Shown here: piece by piece, positions 1-6,114 of the stretch
Layout: the number at the start of each line of letters is the position of its first letter
Position numbering within the stretch: position 1 is the first letter of the stretch
Assembly (NCBI GenBank): GCA_030043175.1
Contig: JASHYD010000705.1
Location: 1-6,114 of the forward strand
DNA from: Xanthobacteraceae bacterium
GTDB taxonomy: Bacteria; Pseudomonadota; Alphaproteobacteria; Rhizobiales; Xanthobacteraceae
Direction: 5' to 3'
Length of the DNA stretch: 6,114 nt
Program-made: the position numbers and the translations under genes
The notes under the pieces: model-generated
What the model was told of the DNA's origin: nothing
Databases searched by the model: none
Seen by the model: the letters and a program-made list of their open reading frames with translations, nothing else

Positions 1-1168
1 TAATGTTTTCCACGGCGATCCCCCCAAGAAAGTAGGATCATCAGCGGTAGTCGCCCACTGCGATATGGTCAGGGGTACGTGCGCGACGCCGATGCCCGCG
101 GGTTGTATCTCACACGCCTGATGCCGTCACTCAGCATCGTCAATGCACCAGTGGAGATCGTCTCGAGCCTTCTCACGTGTCCGGGGGAAATGCGGGCGAT
201 TTCTTTGATGTGCGAGTATATCGGTTGCACCCGCCTGTGCCGTCGCGGTCGGACAAGTAGTCTTCGCACGGAGTTCCGTTTCACCATCGACGCTGCGAAT
301 TATGAGCTAGGACTCGATGTGAAATCCCCTTTGGCATAACAGTTCGTGAGGACTTGAATTGCGTTCCCCATCGGACGTGATCGATGCCGCATCAACTATC
401 ACTGTGATTTCGACTTCCGGGCGGCATGGCGTAACACCGTCGCACGCTTTCTCATGCGTCGAGAAGTCAAGTCGGTGTCCGGTTGATTCCCTTTCCCGCC
501 TGCGACGGGCGGCGGAGAAGCGTTACGGCGCCAGTACGCGCAACTCAATGATACGAGGCTCGATTCAATGAAGGCGCAGAGCCAACCACGGCAATCGCGA
601 TCGGCATCGGTCGGGCGTCTACCGGGTATTGCGTCATTTCTGGAGCCTAAGGCTGAAGATGAATTACATCCACAGAACATGAGGCGAGGTGGAGGACCTT
701 GAGGCGGCCGCGGCCTGTGAGAAAAGTGCGGCGGAATTCAAAGTGCCCGCCAACAGGCTGAGGCCGTGCGCCTCATCCGGCCGCGCTGTTGGTTCAACGA
801 AAGCACGACCGAGGCAGGTTCGGCGATCCGCGCTGCCGACTCGCGGTCGCGCCTATTCCCGCGCAGCCTCAGACCATTGTTTTTTTGATTTCAACGCCGA
901 TTCGATTGCAAGAGATTCCCCTTGTCCGGATACACGTCGGTCCAATTACGTCTGCCTTGATGCGCTCAACGCCTATCGTCGCGCCCGAAAGGAGTCCGCC
1001 GTCACGGGCTAGGCCGGCACCACCCCTGGAGCCGGGAGGCGAACCATGTCGTATTAGGGCGCCTCGCATCACGTTTGGGACGCCGCCTCGTCGCCGCCGG
1101 TTATGCTCGACGGTGACCGCAGCAACCCGGCCACGAGGTACAAGCCCTTAACAAGTTGCTTGACCGGT
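1..1168. other. 1.17-kb stretch with no supportable gene
   Basis: I see no recognisable gene here. Several open frames of 60-120 codons exist on both strands (for example 399-680 minus, 689-1012 plus, 789-1151 plus), but they overlap each other, are rich in Arg, Ser and Pro, lack a convincing ribosome site and match no family I know. On the minus strand a frame with no stop covers 1-126 and continues past the left edge. It could be the end of a gene whose main part lies outside, but it has no start codon inside the window. I find no hairpin with a T-run, no tRNA-like fold and no regular repeats. The likeliest reading is decayed or intergenic sequence downstream of the OsmC gene. A small unknown gene cannot be excluded. 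Confidence 0.6.
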
Positions 1169-1687
1169 TCACCTCGGCGGACAGCGCGCCACCGCAACCT
1201 CGATCGGCGCTCCGCTCTTTATTGTTTGATAAACGACGCAAAAGCGCTCAGTCAGTTTCAGCAACTGGTCGAGCTTCTCCTGCCCCGCATCCGTATCAAC
1301 GGTGAAGCGCAGACGTATGCGCGCGAAACCGACCGGCAAGTCCTTGGCGACTCCTAAGGTGCCGCGAAAATCGATGTCGCCTTCGGCAGACACGGCTGCG
1401 TTCCGCAGCGGGATGTCGAGCGCGGTTGCGACGGCTTTGATAGTCACGCCCGCGCAGGCGACCAGCGCCTCAAGCAGCATGTCGCCGGAGCAAAGTTCGA
1501 GGCCGCTTCCGCCCGTCGCCGGGTGCAGGCCGGCGACCGCGAGTCCGCGGCCCGTTTCGACTTTGCAGGCGATGTTGGTGTCGTCAACCGACCCTGTTGC
1601 TCGCAAGGTTATCAGACCGGCCGTCGGATCGTTCCGGTAGCGGTCCTTGATGGGAGCCTGCATTGCGCGCAGCGCCTCAGCGTCCAT
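1169..1687 (-). CDS. OsmC family protein (putative thiol peroxidase)
   Basis: This 172-residue cytoplasmic protein belongs to the OsmC/Ohr family, whose members reduce organic or other hydroperoxides with a pair of cysteines. Two Cys sit where the family has its catalytic pair: Cys78 in ALVACAGVTIKAVA, at the start of the central helix, and Cys150 in ERFCVVYQTI. The second site reads CVVYQT rather than the CPYS type of Ohr, so this is an OsmC/YhfA-like branch and not classical Ohr. The length fits a slightly long family member. The frame is open upstream to 1849, but I chose the ATG at 1687 because AAGGA (1696-1700) lies 8 nt before it and the residues upstream look non-coding. It lies 139 bp downstream of the permease gene on the same strand, so it may be the last gene of that operon or have its own promoter. 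Peroxide reduction is inferred from the family; the physiological substrate cannot be read from the sequence. Confidence 0.88.
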   Translation of the reverse strand: MDAEALRAMQAPIKDRYRNDPTAGLITLRATGSVDDTNIACKVETGRGLAVAGLHPATGGSGLELCSGDMLLEALVACAGVTIKAVATALDIPLRNAAVSAEGDIDFRGTLGVAKDLPVGFARIRLRFTVDTDAGQEKLDQLLKLTERFCVVYQTIKSGAPIEVAVARCPPR

Positions 1688-1715
1688 GATCAAATTCCTT
1701 CTTCTTTGCAACTTC

Positions 1716-1744
1716 TGAAATTTCAAGGGGCCATTTCCTGTCAA
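1716..1744 (-). promoter_or_regulatory. possible promoter/operator region of the OsmC gene
   Basis: On the minus strand a perfect TTGACA (1739-1744) lies 51 nt before the OsmC start codon. Where a -10 box should be there is no good TATAAT match. Instead there is a perfect 10-bp palindrome, TGAAATTTCA (1716-1725). A palindrome covering the -10 zone could be a repressor site, but it is short and AT-rich and may be chance. It does not resemble the OhrR operator. If real, it would give OsmC its own control, separate from the transporter genes. Confidence 0.25.
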
Positions 1745-1826
1745 TGGCAAGCGCTCGGCGCGACGCAGTTCCGGTGCCGACGTCTCTAGTCCTCCGGTTG
1801 AAGTGAGTGATGGGCGAACTGGACGT

Positions 1827-2654
1827 TCAACGCTCCGCGTTTCGCGCAAATCGGTCCTCCCATCGCAGGAGAGGCGCTGTAGCGAGGACGATCAGCCAGT
1901 CAGTGGTCTTGCCGATGATGGCGAATGCCACAATTGCCGCAACGATCTGCGCCGGCTTACCGAGTTGCTGGCCATCCACCAGCAGGAATCCCAACCCCTC
2001 CGAGGCACCCATGAATTCCGCGGCCACCACGAACATCCAGCCGAGACCAAGCCCGGAGCGCAGCGCAATCACATAGGACGGCAAAACCGCCGGCAACAGG
2101 ATATGGTAGACCATTTGCGCGTTGTTCAAGCGAAATGCACGGCCCACCTCGACGATCCTGCGATCCACTGACATAACGGCGCCCATGACGCCGAGATAGA
2201 CCGGAAAGAAGACGCCGACCGCGATCAGGATCACTTTGGAGGCCTCAAAGATGCCGAACCACAGGATGAACAACGGCACCCACGCGATCGAGGGAATGGC
2301 GCGCAACGCCTGGAGCGTCGGATCAATAATGCGGAACACGATGCCAAAATAACCGGCAATGAGACCCAGGAGCGTGCCGGACGCGACGCCCAACCCAAAG
2401 CCCGCACCGACTCGGCCGAGGGTCGTTATGGCGTGGACCTGCAGTTCGCCCGCTGCCGCAAGATCGTAGAACGTGTCGTAGATTACTGAAGGGGGAGGCA
2501 CGAGCCGGCCGGATGACAAGCCCGCTCGCACGGCAAACTCCCAGGCCGCTGCCAACAACAGCGGCAGGACAAGCCCGAGAGCCGAGCGGCTCCAGCGAAC
2601 GAGCCAGTATCCCTGCCGCTTGCGTGCGGTGGCCGGCTCGACCAACACGCTCAA
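1827..2654 (-). CDS. ABC transporter permease, SsuC/TauC type
   Basis: This 275-residue inner-membrane protein is the channel subunit of an importer of the sulfonate/nitrate/taurine class (binding-protein-dependent transport, COG0600-like). Hydrophobic segments lie at about 24-45, 82-108, 122-137, 139-162, 195-215 and 236-262, giving the six spans usual for the family. Family landmarks are LVPPPSVIYDTF (51-62), LRAIPSIAWVPLFILWFG (117-134) and the cytoplasmic loop that contacts the ATPase, EVGRAF then ILLPAVLPS (169-193). In that loop the usual EAAxxxG glycine appears to be Arg175, a mild deviation. The start is a TTG at 2652-2654 whose bases overlap the TGA of the binding-protein gene (TTGA), which suggests translational coupling. 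A GTG two codons later is an alternative. No ATPase gene follows; the next gene is OsmC. The substrate cannot be fixed from the permease. Confidence 0.92.
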   Translation of the reverse strand: MSVLVEPATARKRQGYWLVRWSRSALGLVLPLLLAAAWEFAVRAGLSSGRLVPPPSVIYDTFYDLAAAGELQVHAITTLGRVGAGFGLGVASGTLLGLIAGYFGIVFRIIDPTLQALRAIPSIAWVPLFILWFGIFEASKVILIAVGVFFPVYLGVMGAVMSVDRRIVEVGRAFRLNNAQMVYHILLPAVLPSYVIALRSGLGLGWMFVVAAEFMGASEGLGFLLVDGQQLGKPAQIVAAIVAFAIIGKTTDWLIVLATAPLLRWEDRFARNAER

Positions 2655-3631
2655 TGGACCGCCGTCAAGTAGCGATCGTCGATCAGATCATCGAGAATCC
2701 TTTTCACGTCGACGTTCGATTTGATGACGCCGGCCTGCTGGAGCGCGAGGCCCGCGCCAAGAATAGCATCGCGCTGCGCTTGGCCGATTTTACCGTTGGA
2801 GAGATCGGTGCGTTCGCGCAATTGCTTTTGCACGACGTCCTTCGGCAGCTTGGTGGCAGCGATGAAGCTCTCCTCGACGTCATCTTCATGAGCAAGCGCG
2901 TATGCGCGACCGGCCTCATACACTGCGACGACCCGCCTAACAAGATCAGGATAGTCCCTCGCGAAATCTTCGCGCACGTTGAGAATGCCGTAGGTATTTG
3001 CGTCGGCATTGCGATAGAATAGACGCGCGCTGTCGCGAAGCTCGGCCTGGGCCATCATCGGATCGAGCCCCGCCCACGCATCCACATCGCCGCGGATGAG
3101 TGCAGTCGCACCATCCGGGTGTTGTAGCAGAACGGGACGGATATCTCGTTCGCGGAGCCCGGCCGTCTCCAGCGCGCGCACCAGGAAAATGTGAGGATCG
3201 GTTCCACTGGTCACCGCAACGCGCTTTGCCTTGAGGTCGGCGACAGCCTTGATGTCCGTGTCTTTGCGCGTCACCAGCGCCGTCCATTCGGGCTTGGAAT
3301 AAACGTAGATCGATTTGATCGGATTGCCGTTGTACCTGCCGATAAGCGCGGCTGCGCCTGCGGTCGAGCCGAAATCGATCGAACCGGCATTGAGAAATTC
3401 CAGCGCCTTGTTCGAGCCGAGTGTTTCAACCCAGCGGACGGCAATACCGTCTTTGGCAAACTCCTTTTCCAGCCAGCCATGGTCCTTGAGCAGGATCGAG
3501 ACGGGATTGTATGTCGCCCAGTCGATGCGAAGCTCCCTGGGCTGGCCGGCGGCAAACAGCGGGGTCGTCGAAAACCACGAGCCAAGGAGCACCAGACAAG
3601 GGACCAACAGGGATCGTGAAAGTAGATTCAT
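2651..3631 (-). CDS. ABC transporter substrate-binding protein, SsuA/TauA-like
   Basis: This 326-residue periplasmic protein captures the solute and delivers it to the overlapping permease. Residues 1-28 are a Sec signal peptide: MNLLSRS, a hydrophobic core up to Phe20, then STTPLFAA with cleavage probably after Ala28. The mature part shows the type 2 periplasmic fold of the aliphatic-sulfonate/nitrate/taurine group: RIDWATYNPVSILLKDHGWLEKEF (35-58, entry strand and helix), WVETLGSNKALEFLNAGSIDFGSTAGAAAL (67-96), the hinge-side LKAKRVAVTSGTDPHIFL (133-150), and ALIRGDVDAWAGLDPMMAQAE (177-197), where this group lines the ligand cleft. The length matches SsuA proteins (about 320). The ATG at 3631 was chosen over upstream in-frame starts because GGAGGAGG lies just before it and the signal peptide begins there. 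Ligand identity is uncertain: aliphatic sulfonate, taurine, nitrate and pyrimidine-precursor binders all share this fold. Confidence 0.9.
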   Translation of the reverse strand: MNLLSRSLLVPCLVLLGSWFSTTPLFAAGQPRELRIDWATYNPVSILLKDHGWLEKEFAKDGIAVRWVETLGSNKALEFLNAGSIDFGSTAGAAALIGRYNGNPIKSIYVYSKPEWTALVTRKDTDIKAVADLKAKRVAVTSGTDPHIFLVRALETAGLRERDIRPVLLQHPDGATALIRGDVDAWAGLDPMMAQAELRDSARLFYRNADANTYGILNVREDFARDYPDLVRRVVAVYEAGRAYALAHEDDVEESFIAATKLPKDVVQKQLRERTDLSNGKIGQAQRDAILGAGLALQQAGVIKSNVDVKRILDDLIDDRYLTAVH

Positions 3632-3633
3632 TA

Positions 3634-3641
3634 CCTCCTCC
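3634..3641 (-). promoter_or_regulatory. strong ribosome binding site of the binding-protein gene
   Basis: GGAGGAGG on the minus strand stands directly before the ATG at 3631. The first GGAGG (3637-3641) has a 5-nt spacer. It decides the start, because the same frame stays open about 34 codons further upstream without a signal peptide. Confidence 0.8.
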
Positions 3642-3722
3642 GACAACGACGTCCGCCAACTCGGCGAGCCCACCATGCCAATCGTGGCAAAGCGGCGTTT
3701 GGCGGTGCGGCAGCGTCGATGT

Positions 3723-3751
3723 TCTATGCCCAATATAGAGTATTACGTCAA
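3723..3751 (-). promoter_or_regulatory. candidate sigma-70 promoter for the transporter genes
   Basis: On the minus strand TTGACG (3746-3751, five of six to the -35 consensus) is followed after exactly 17 bp by CATAGA (3723-3728, a weak -10). It would start transcription roughly 85 nt before the binding-protein ATG. The surrounding DNA is AT-richer than the rest (TATATT also occurs between the boxes). The -10 match is poor, so this is only a candidate. Confidence 0.3.
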
Positions 3752-4306
3752 ACGTCGCCTCAGACCAAGTAATAGAGTTTGTCGCTACTGCGGTCCGCGT
3801 CGCTCGCGGGAACGCAAGCGGCGTCGGCTGGCGGCCTCTCGTGCACCATCCGCCCGGACCCAACGCTCCTATGCCACGCTGTATCGGAGAGTGAGTCCTG
3901 CATGCCATGACAAAGAACGAGATCTCCGCAGTATCGACGCCTCATTGGCGAATGTCGCAAGCAAACTAAAAGGGAGCGGTGGAGAGTCGGCGGCCGCGAC
4001 AAGCGGTACGCCGAGATCTGCTCTCTCCTGATAAGTCCAGTTCCTGTGTTCGTGCCGTGAGGCCGTTCCTTCGTCCCGGCCTGCACGTTGGGCAGGGCAT
4101 CCCGCGCAGGGGTCGTCAAGGCTGGCCGGCATAGTTACCTTTGTTCTTGCTCCAGCGCTTGCAGGCCACGCCTTGACGGTCCCGAGCACGGTGCCACACT
4201 CATGCGGGTTGAGGCGAACGCGCAGTTGTGCTCGTGACCGCGAAGTTGCGCCCCTAATGAAGAACCGCCCACGCGATGCGGGCGACTAGCTACTGCGTCC
4301 CGGCGG
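3752..4306. other. about 550 bp with no supportable gene
   Basis: Open frames exist (a plus-strand frame running to 4031 antisense to the binding protein, minus-strand frames at 3760-4119 and 3869-4189), but their translations are Arg/Ser/Pro-rich, lack ribosome sites and look like no family I know. I see no tRNA, no hairpin terminator and no regular repeats. It separates the minus-strand transporter unit from the small ORF and propeller gene, and may be decayed DNA. Confidence 0.55.
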
Positions 4307-4465
4307 CTATTCCGCTGCCTCAGTCGGGTCGCCAAGATAATAATTTCCATCACGGGCCTGTCGCCGGCTCCCAAATACTTTTGCGACAAAATCGACCAGG
4401 AGCGGCCATGGTCGCTCGCTTCGCCCTGAGATTTCGGGTAGTCTAATAGACGCCGTGTTCCTCAA
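4307..4465 (-). CDS. possible small conserved protein, 52 residues
   Basis: This short minus-strand frame is too small to be called by length, but its composition is protein-like: ERPWPLLVDFVAKVFGSR (residues 18-35), then DGNYYLGDPTEAAE at the very C-terminus before TAG. It is not secreted and has no membrane segment. The likely start is TTG at 4463-4465, with AAGGG about 7 nt upstream as a weak ribosome site; no ATG or GTG is available before a TGA further upstream. From memory, short uncharacterised proteins carrying an RPWPLLVDFVAKVF-like core occur in Bradyrhizobium and relatives, but I could not check this. No function is proposed. It faces away from the propeller gene, and its first codons overlap the plus-strand relic on the other strand. 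It could also be the tail of a broken gene. Confidence 0.4.
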   Translation of the reverse strand: MRNTASIRLPEISGRSERPWPLLVDFVAKVFGSRRQARDGNYYLGDPTEAAE

Positions 4466-4575
4466 AACAGACCCTTTGGTTCCTCTGGGTCAAGAAGGAG
4501 CCCGGCCTCGAATATGTTGATCGCGAGTGGGCCGCCATCGGCAGGATACCCGCAACCACAGGGAGGAAGTCTTGA
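4450..4575 (+). pseudogene. start-less open tail, possible relic of a lost upstream gene
   Basis: Directly upstream of the propeller gene is a 41-codon open frame bounded on the left by two consecutive stops (TAA TAG, 4444-4449). It contains no ATG, GTG or TTG start. Its middle reads LWFLWVKKEPGLEYVDREW, which looks like real protein, then IGRIPATTGRKS and TGA at 4573-4575. That TGA overlaps the TTG start of the propeller gene in the same TTGA arrangement seen in the transporter pair. The simplest reading is that only the last part of a former co-transcribed gene survives and that the break lies near 4450-4465. I do not recognise the family. Chance coding-like sequence is the alternative. Confidence 0.35.
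4562..4566 (+). promoter_or_regulatory. ribosome binding site that sets a TTG start
   Basis: GGAGG with a 5-nt spacer precedes the TTG at 4572. This favours TTG 4572 over the in-frame GTG at 4527, which has no such site and would add 15 hydrophilic residues (several Arg and His) in front of the signal peptide. Confidence 0.7.
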
Positions 4576-5777
4576 TCCAACTCAAGCAAAGGCGCAACCT
4601 CGTTTATGGGCTGATAGTGGCTACATCCGTCGTGGCACTCGGCTTCGCCGTCTCGATGCGGCAGAACATGGCGGCAGCCCAGGGCGCGATGGTGGAAGCT
4701 CCGATCTTCGAGGTTGATCCGCTGTGGCCGAAGCCGCTTCCCAATGAGGCTCTGCTCGGCATGACGATCGGAGTCTCGATTGACGACCAGGATAATGTCT
4801 GGATCGTTCATCGCGGCAGCGCGACGTTAAACAACAACGAAAAAGGCGCCGAGCTCAATCCTCCCGTCGCGATCTGCTGCCGGAGCGCCCCGCCGGTCAT
4901 CGCCTTGAACCCGGCTGGCGATGTTATCCACTCCTGGGGCGGCCCCGGCCAGGGCTACGAGTGGCCGGAGTCGATGCACGGCATCTTCGTCGACTCCAAG
5001 GGCTTTGTCTGGCTCGGCGGCAATGGGGCGAAGGATTCGCAGATTCTCAAATTTACCAAGGATGGCAAGTTCGTGTTGCAGTCCGGCCATCAAGGCAAGA
5101 ACGCTGGCAGCAACGATCCGGAGAATTTTGGCCGCGTAGCGCAGATCTATATCGACCCGAAGACCAACGAAGGCTTCGTGGCTGATGGCTATAAGAACAA
5201 GCGCCTGGTAGTCATCGACCCGGACACCGGCAAGATCAAGCGCTGGTGGGGCGCCTACGGTAACAAGCCTGACGACAGCCCGCAGGGACCCTATAACCCG
5301 GCGGCAACGGCACTGCAGCAGTACCGCAGCCCGGTGCACTGCGTTGCGCTTGCGGATGACGGCCTGCTCTATGTCTGCGACCGCCAGCACGACCGCGTCC
5401 AGATCTTCCATACCGACGGCAAGTTCGTGAGTGAGCACTTCTTTGCCAAAGACACGCTCGCCGCAGGCTCGACCTGGGAGATCGCCTTCTCGAAGGATCC
5501 AGCGCAGCGCTACATCTATCTTACTGACGGCCAGAACGAGCGCGTGCGTATTGTCGAGCGCACCAGCATGAAGGAACTCACCTCGTTCGGCCGCGGAGGC
5601 CGCCAGCCCAGCGAGTTCTTCGGCGTCCACTCGATCGCAACGGACTCCAAAGGCAACATCTACACGACCGAAACCTTTGAAGGTAAACGCGTCCAGAAGT
5701 TTAACTACAAGGGCATTGGCATGGTGCCGGCCGGCGACCAGGGCCCTGTGTGGCCGAAGCGCGCGGCATCGAATTAA
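4572..5777 (+). CDS. exported NHL-repeat six-bladed beta-propeller protein
   Basis: This 401-residue protein has an N-terminal signal or anchor: basic KQRR, a hydrophobic core at about 11-27, then MRQNMAAAQ with probable cleavage near residue 37, so it acts in the periplasm. The rest is a chain of propeller blades: about 63-80 (VSIDDQDNVWIVHRG), 135-170 (GIFVDSKGFVWLGG), 187-228 (IYIDPKTNEGFVADGY), 253-288 (VALADDGLLYVCDRQHDRVQIF), 301-340 and 347-383 (SIATDSKGNIYTTETF, GKRVQKF). Landmarks are FEVDPLWPKPLPN after the signal, Cys102-Cys103 in AICCRSAPPV, and Cys257 and Cys269, which may form disulfides. It resembles a widespread family annotated as NHL-repeat or peptidyl-alpha-hydroxyglycine amidating-lyase-like proteins; no amidating activity should be assumed. 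The start is TTG, set by GGAGG. It is a single-gene unit ending in a strong terminator, with a possible relic of a partner gene overlapping its start. The propeller call is firm; the function is unknown. Confidence 0.9.
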   Translation: MIQLKQRRNLVYGLIVATSVVALGFAVSMRQNMAAAQGAMVEAPIFEVDPLWPKPLPNEALLGMTIGVSIDDQDNVWIVHRGSATLNNNEKGAELNPPVAICCRSAPPVIALNPAGDVIHSWGGPGQGYEWPESMHGIFVDSKGFVWLGGNGAKDSQILKFTKDGKFVLQSGHQGKNAGSNDPENFGRVAQIYIDPKTNEGFVADGYKNKRLVVIDPDTGKIKRWWGAYGNKPDDSPQGPYNPAATALQQYRSPVHCVALADDGLLYVCDRQHDRVQIFHTDGKFVSEHFFAKDTLAAGSTWEIAFSKDPAQRYIYLTDGQNERVRIVERTSMKELTSFGRGGRQPSEFFGVHSIATDSKGNIYTTETFEGKRVQKFNYKGIGMVPAGDQGPVWPKRAASN

Positions 5778-5803
5778 GCCGGCTGTGTGAGAATTTGTCG
5801 GAG

Positions 5804-5829
5804 GGCCCCGGCCGTTCGCCGGGGCCTTT
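5804..5829 (+). terminator. rho-independent terminator of the propeller gene
   Basis: A perfect 9-bp GC stem (GGCCCCGGC at 5804-5812, GCCGGGGCC at 5818-5826) with loop CGTTC is followed by TTTGTTG. It begins 26 nt after the propeller stop codon. The U-run is short, but the stem is very strong. Confidence 0.85.
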
Positions 5830-5855
5830 GTTGTATGAGCCGCCGAGTTGAGTTA

Positions 5856-5872
5856 GGTCCTGTGGACATTCA
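5856..5872. repeat. candidate terminal inverted repeat of the IS element
   Basis: GGTCCTGTGGACATTCA lies just outside the transposase and overlaps its stop codon, where the terminal repeat of compact IS5-type elements usually sits. It is preceded by TTA (5853-5855), which would fit the short TNA/TA target duplication known for IS427-type members. The partner repeat is outside the window, so the boundary is inferred. Confidence 0.4.
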
Positions 5873-6114
5873 CTTCAGCCAGATCCTTATCCTTGTGGCG
5901 ACCAGGAATAGCACGGCCGCAAACGACACGATGGTTTTCTCATAACATGTGGCGATGCGGCGATAATGCTTGATTTTGTTAATGAACCGCTCGACCAAGT
6001 TGCGCTCTTTGTAGAGGTTGTCGTACGGGATAGCTTGCGAGCGGGAGCGGTTCGGTGGAATAACTGCCTGAGCGCCTGTGTCCTCAATGGAGGCTCGAAA
6101 GCGATCGGCGTCGT
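5870..6114 (-). CDS. IS5-family transposase, C-terminal part (cut by window edge)
   Basis: The last 80 residues of a DDE transposase, which cuts and joins DNA for movement of its own element. In the visible part the IS4/IS5-type signature Y-x2-R-x3-E-x6-K is perfect: YKERNLVERFINKIK, with the catalytic Glu codon at 5990-5992. It is followed by HYRRIATCYEKT and ends in a hydrophobic stretch and RIRIWLK before TGA at 5870-5872. No stop or frameshift is seen, so this part is intact. In many elements of the IS427 subgroup the transposase is split into two frames joined by programmed frameshifting, and this would then be the second frame; the window cannot show it. The start lies past the right edge. 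Confidence 0.85.
   Translation of the reverse strand, partial: DADRFRASIEDTGAQAVIPPNRSRSQAIPYDNLYKERNLVERFINKIKHYRRIATCYEKTIVSFAAVLFLVATRIRIWLK

Larger units (their letters stand above)
5856..6114 (-). mobile_element. IS5-family insertion sequence, one end only
   Basis: The right edge of the window lies inside an insertion sequence. What is present is one terminus (near 5856) and the 3' part of its transposase gene, read leftward. The position just beyond the propeller terminator is typical of insertion into intergenic DNA without harm to the upstream gene. The rest of the element and its target duplication lie to the right. Confidence 0.75.

Noticed and set aside
399..680. 93-codon minus-strand frame and an overlapping plus-strand frame at about 487-684
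   Set aside because: Neither has a convincing start and both are compositionally plain. I cannot name a family.
880..886. Run of seven T as a possible terminator tail
   Set aside because: No stable hairpin stands directly before it and no supported gene ends there.
689..1151. Two overlapping plus-strand frames and one minus-strand frame (869-1072)
   Set aside because: The frames exclude one another, none has a strong ribosome site, and the translations are low in hydrophobic core residues.
1090..1168. Possible terminator after OsmC
   Set aside because: Only a loose inverted match (GCCGGGTT with AACCGGC) is present, with a long loop and no T-run on the minus strand.
2513..3022. 169-codon plus-strand open frame
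   Set aside because: It is antisense to the permease/binding-protein overlap and shows no domain of its own.
3315..4031. 238-codon plus-strand open frame
   Set aside because: Its first part is antisense to the binding-protein gene and the rest is Arg/Ser-rich without family features or a ribosome site.
4827..5630. 267-codon open frame antisense to the propeller gene
   Set aside because: It is exactly opposite a well-supported gene, is Ala/Val/Arg-rich as expected for the reverse of GC-rich codons, and has no recognisable domain.

Overview
The window looks like an accessory region of a high-GC alphaproteobacterium. The Bradyrhizobium/Rhodopseudomonas group is my best guess, but this is inference from gene style, base composition and the IS5-type element, not from a marker gene. 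Coding density is low. About 3.0 kb of 6.1 kb is covered by four convincing genes plus a partial transposase. The rest is two large stretches (1-1168 and about 3750-4300) where I can support no gene, as is common in islands where genes have decayed.

Layout: 1-1168 holds only short, overlapping, unrecognised open frames. A minus-strand block follows, read from right to left. It starts with a secreted SsuA/TauA-type substrate-binding protein (2651-3631), whose stop overlaps the TTG start of an SsuC/TauC-type permease (1827-2654). After a 139-bp gap comes an OsmC-family thiol protein (1169-1687). The ATPase subunit such an importer needs is not in the window. 3752-4306 is again empty. At 4307-4465 (minus) there is a possible 52-residue small protein. 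Facing it at 4450-4575 (plus) is a start-less open tail that may be the relic of a lost upstream gene. Its stop overlaps the TTG start of an exported NHL-type six-bladed beta-propeller protein (4572-5777, plus). That gene ends in a clear rho-independent hairpin (5804-5829). About 25 bp further on is the presumed end of an IS5-family element, whose transposase C-terminus (5870-6114, minus) runs off the right edge.

How the genes may work together: the binding protein and permease form the periplasmic and membrane parts of one importer, probably for an organosulfur, nitrogen-containing or related small organic solute. They would have to borrow an ATPase from elsewhere. OsmC may follow in the same transcript or have its own promoter. 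The propeller protein forms a separate transcription unit on the other strand and its substrate is unknown. I found no CRISPR array, tRNA, rRNA or obviously new system. The most interesting points are the ATPase-less transporter pair, the possible upstream-gene relic, the small minus-strand ORF and the IS junction.
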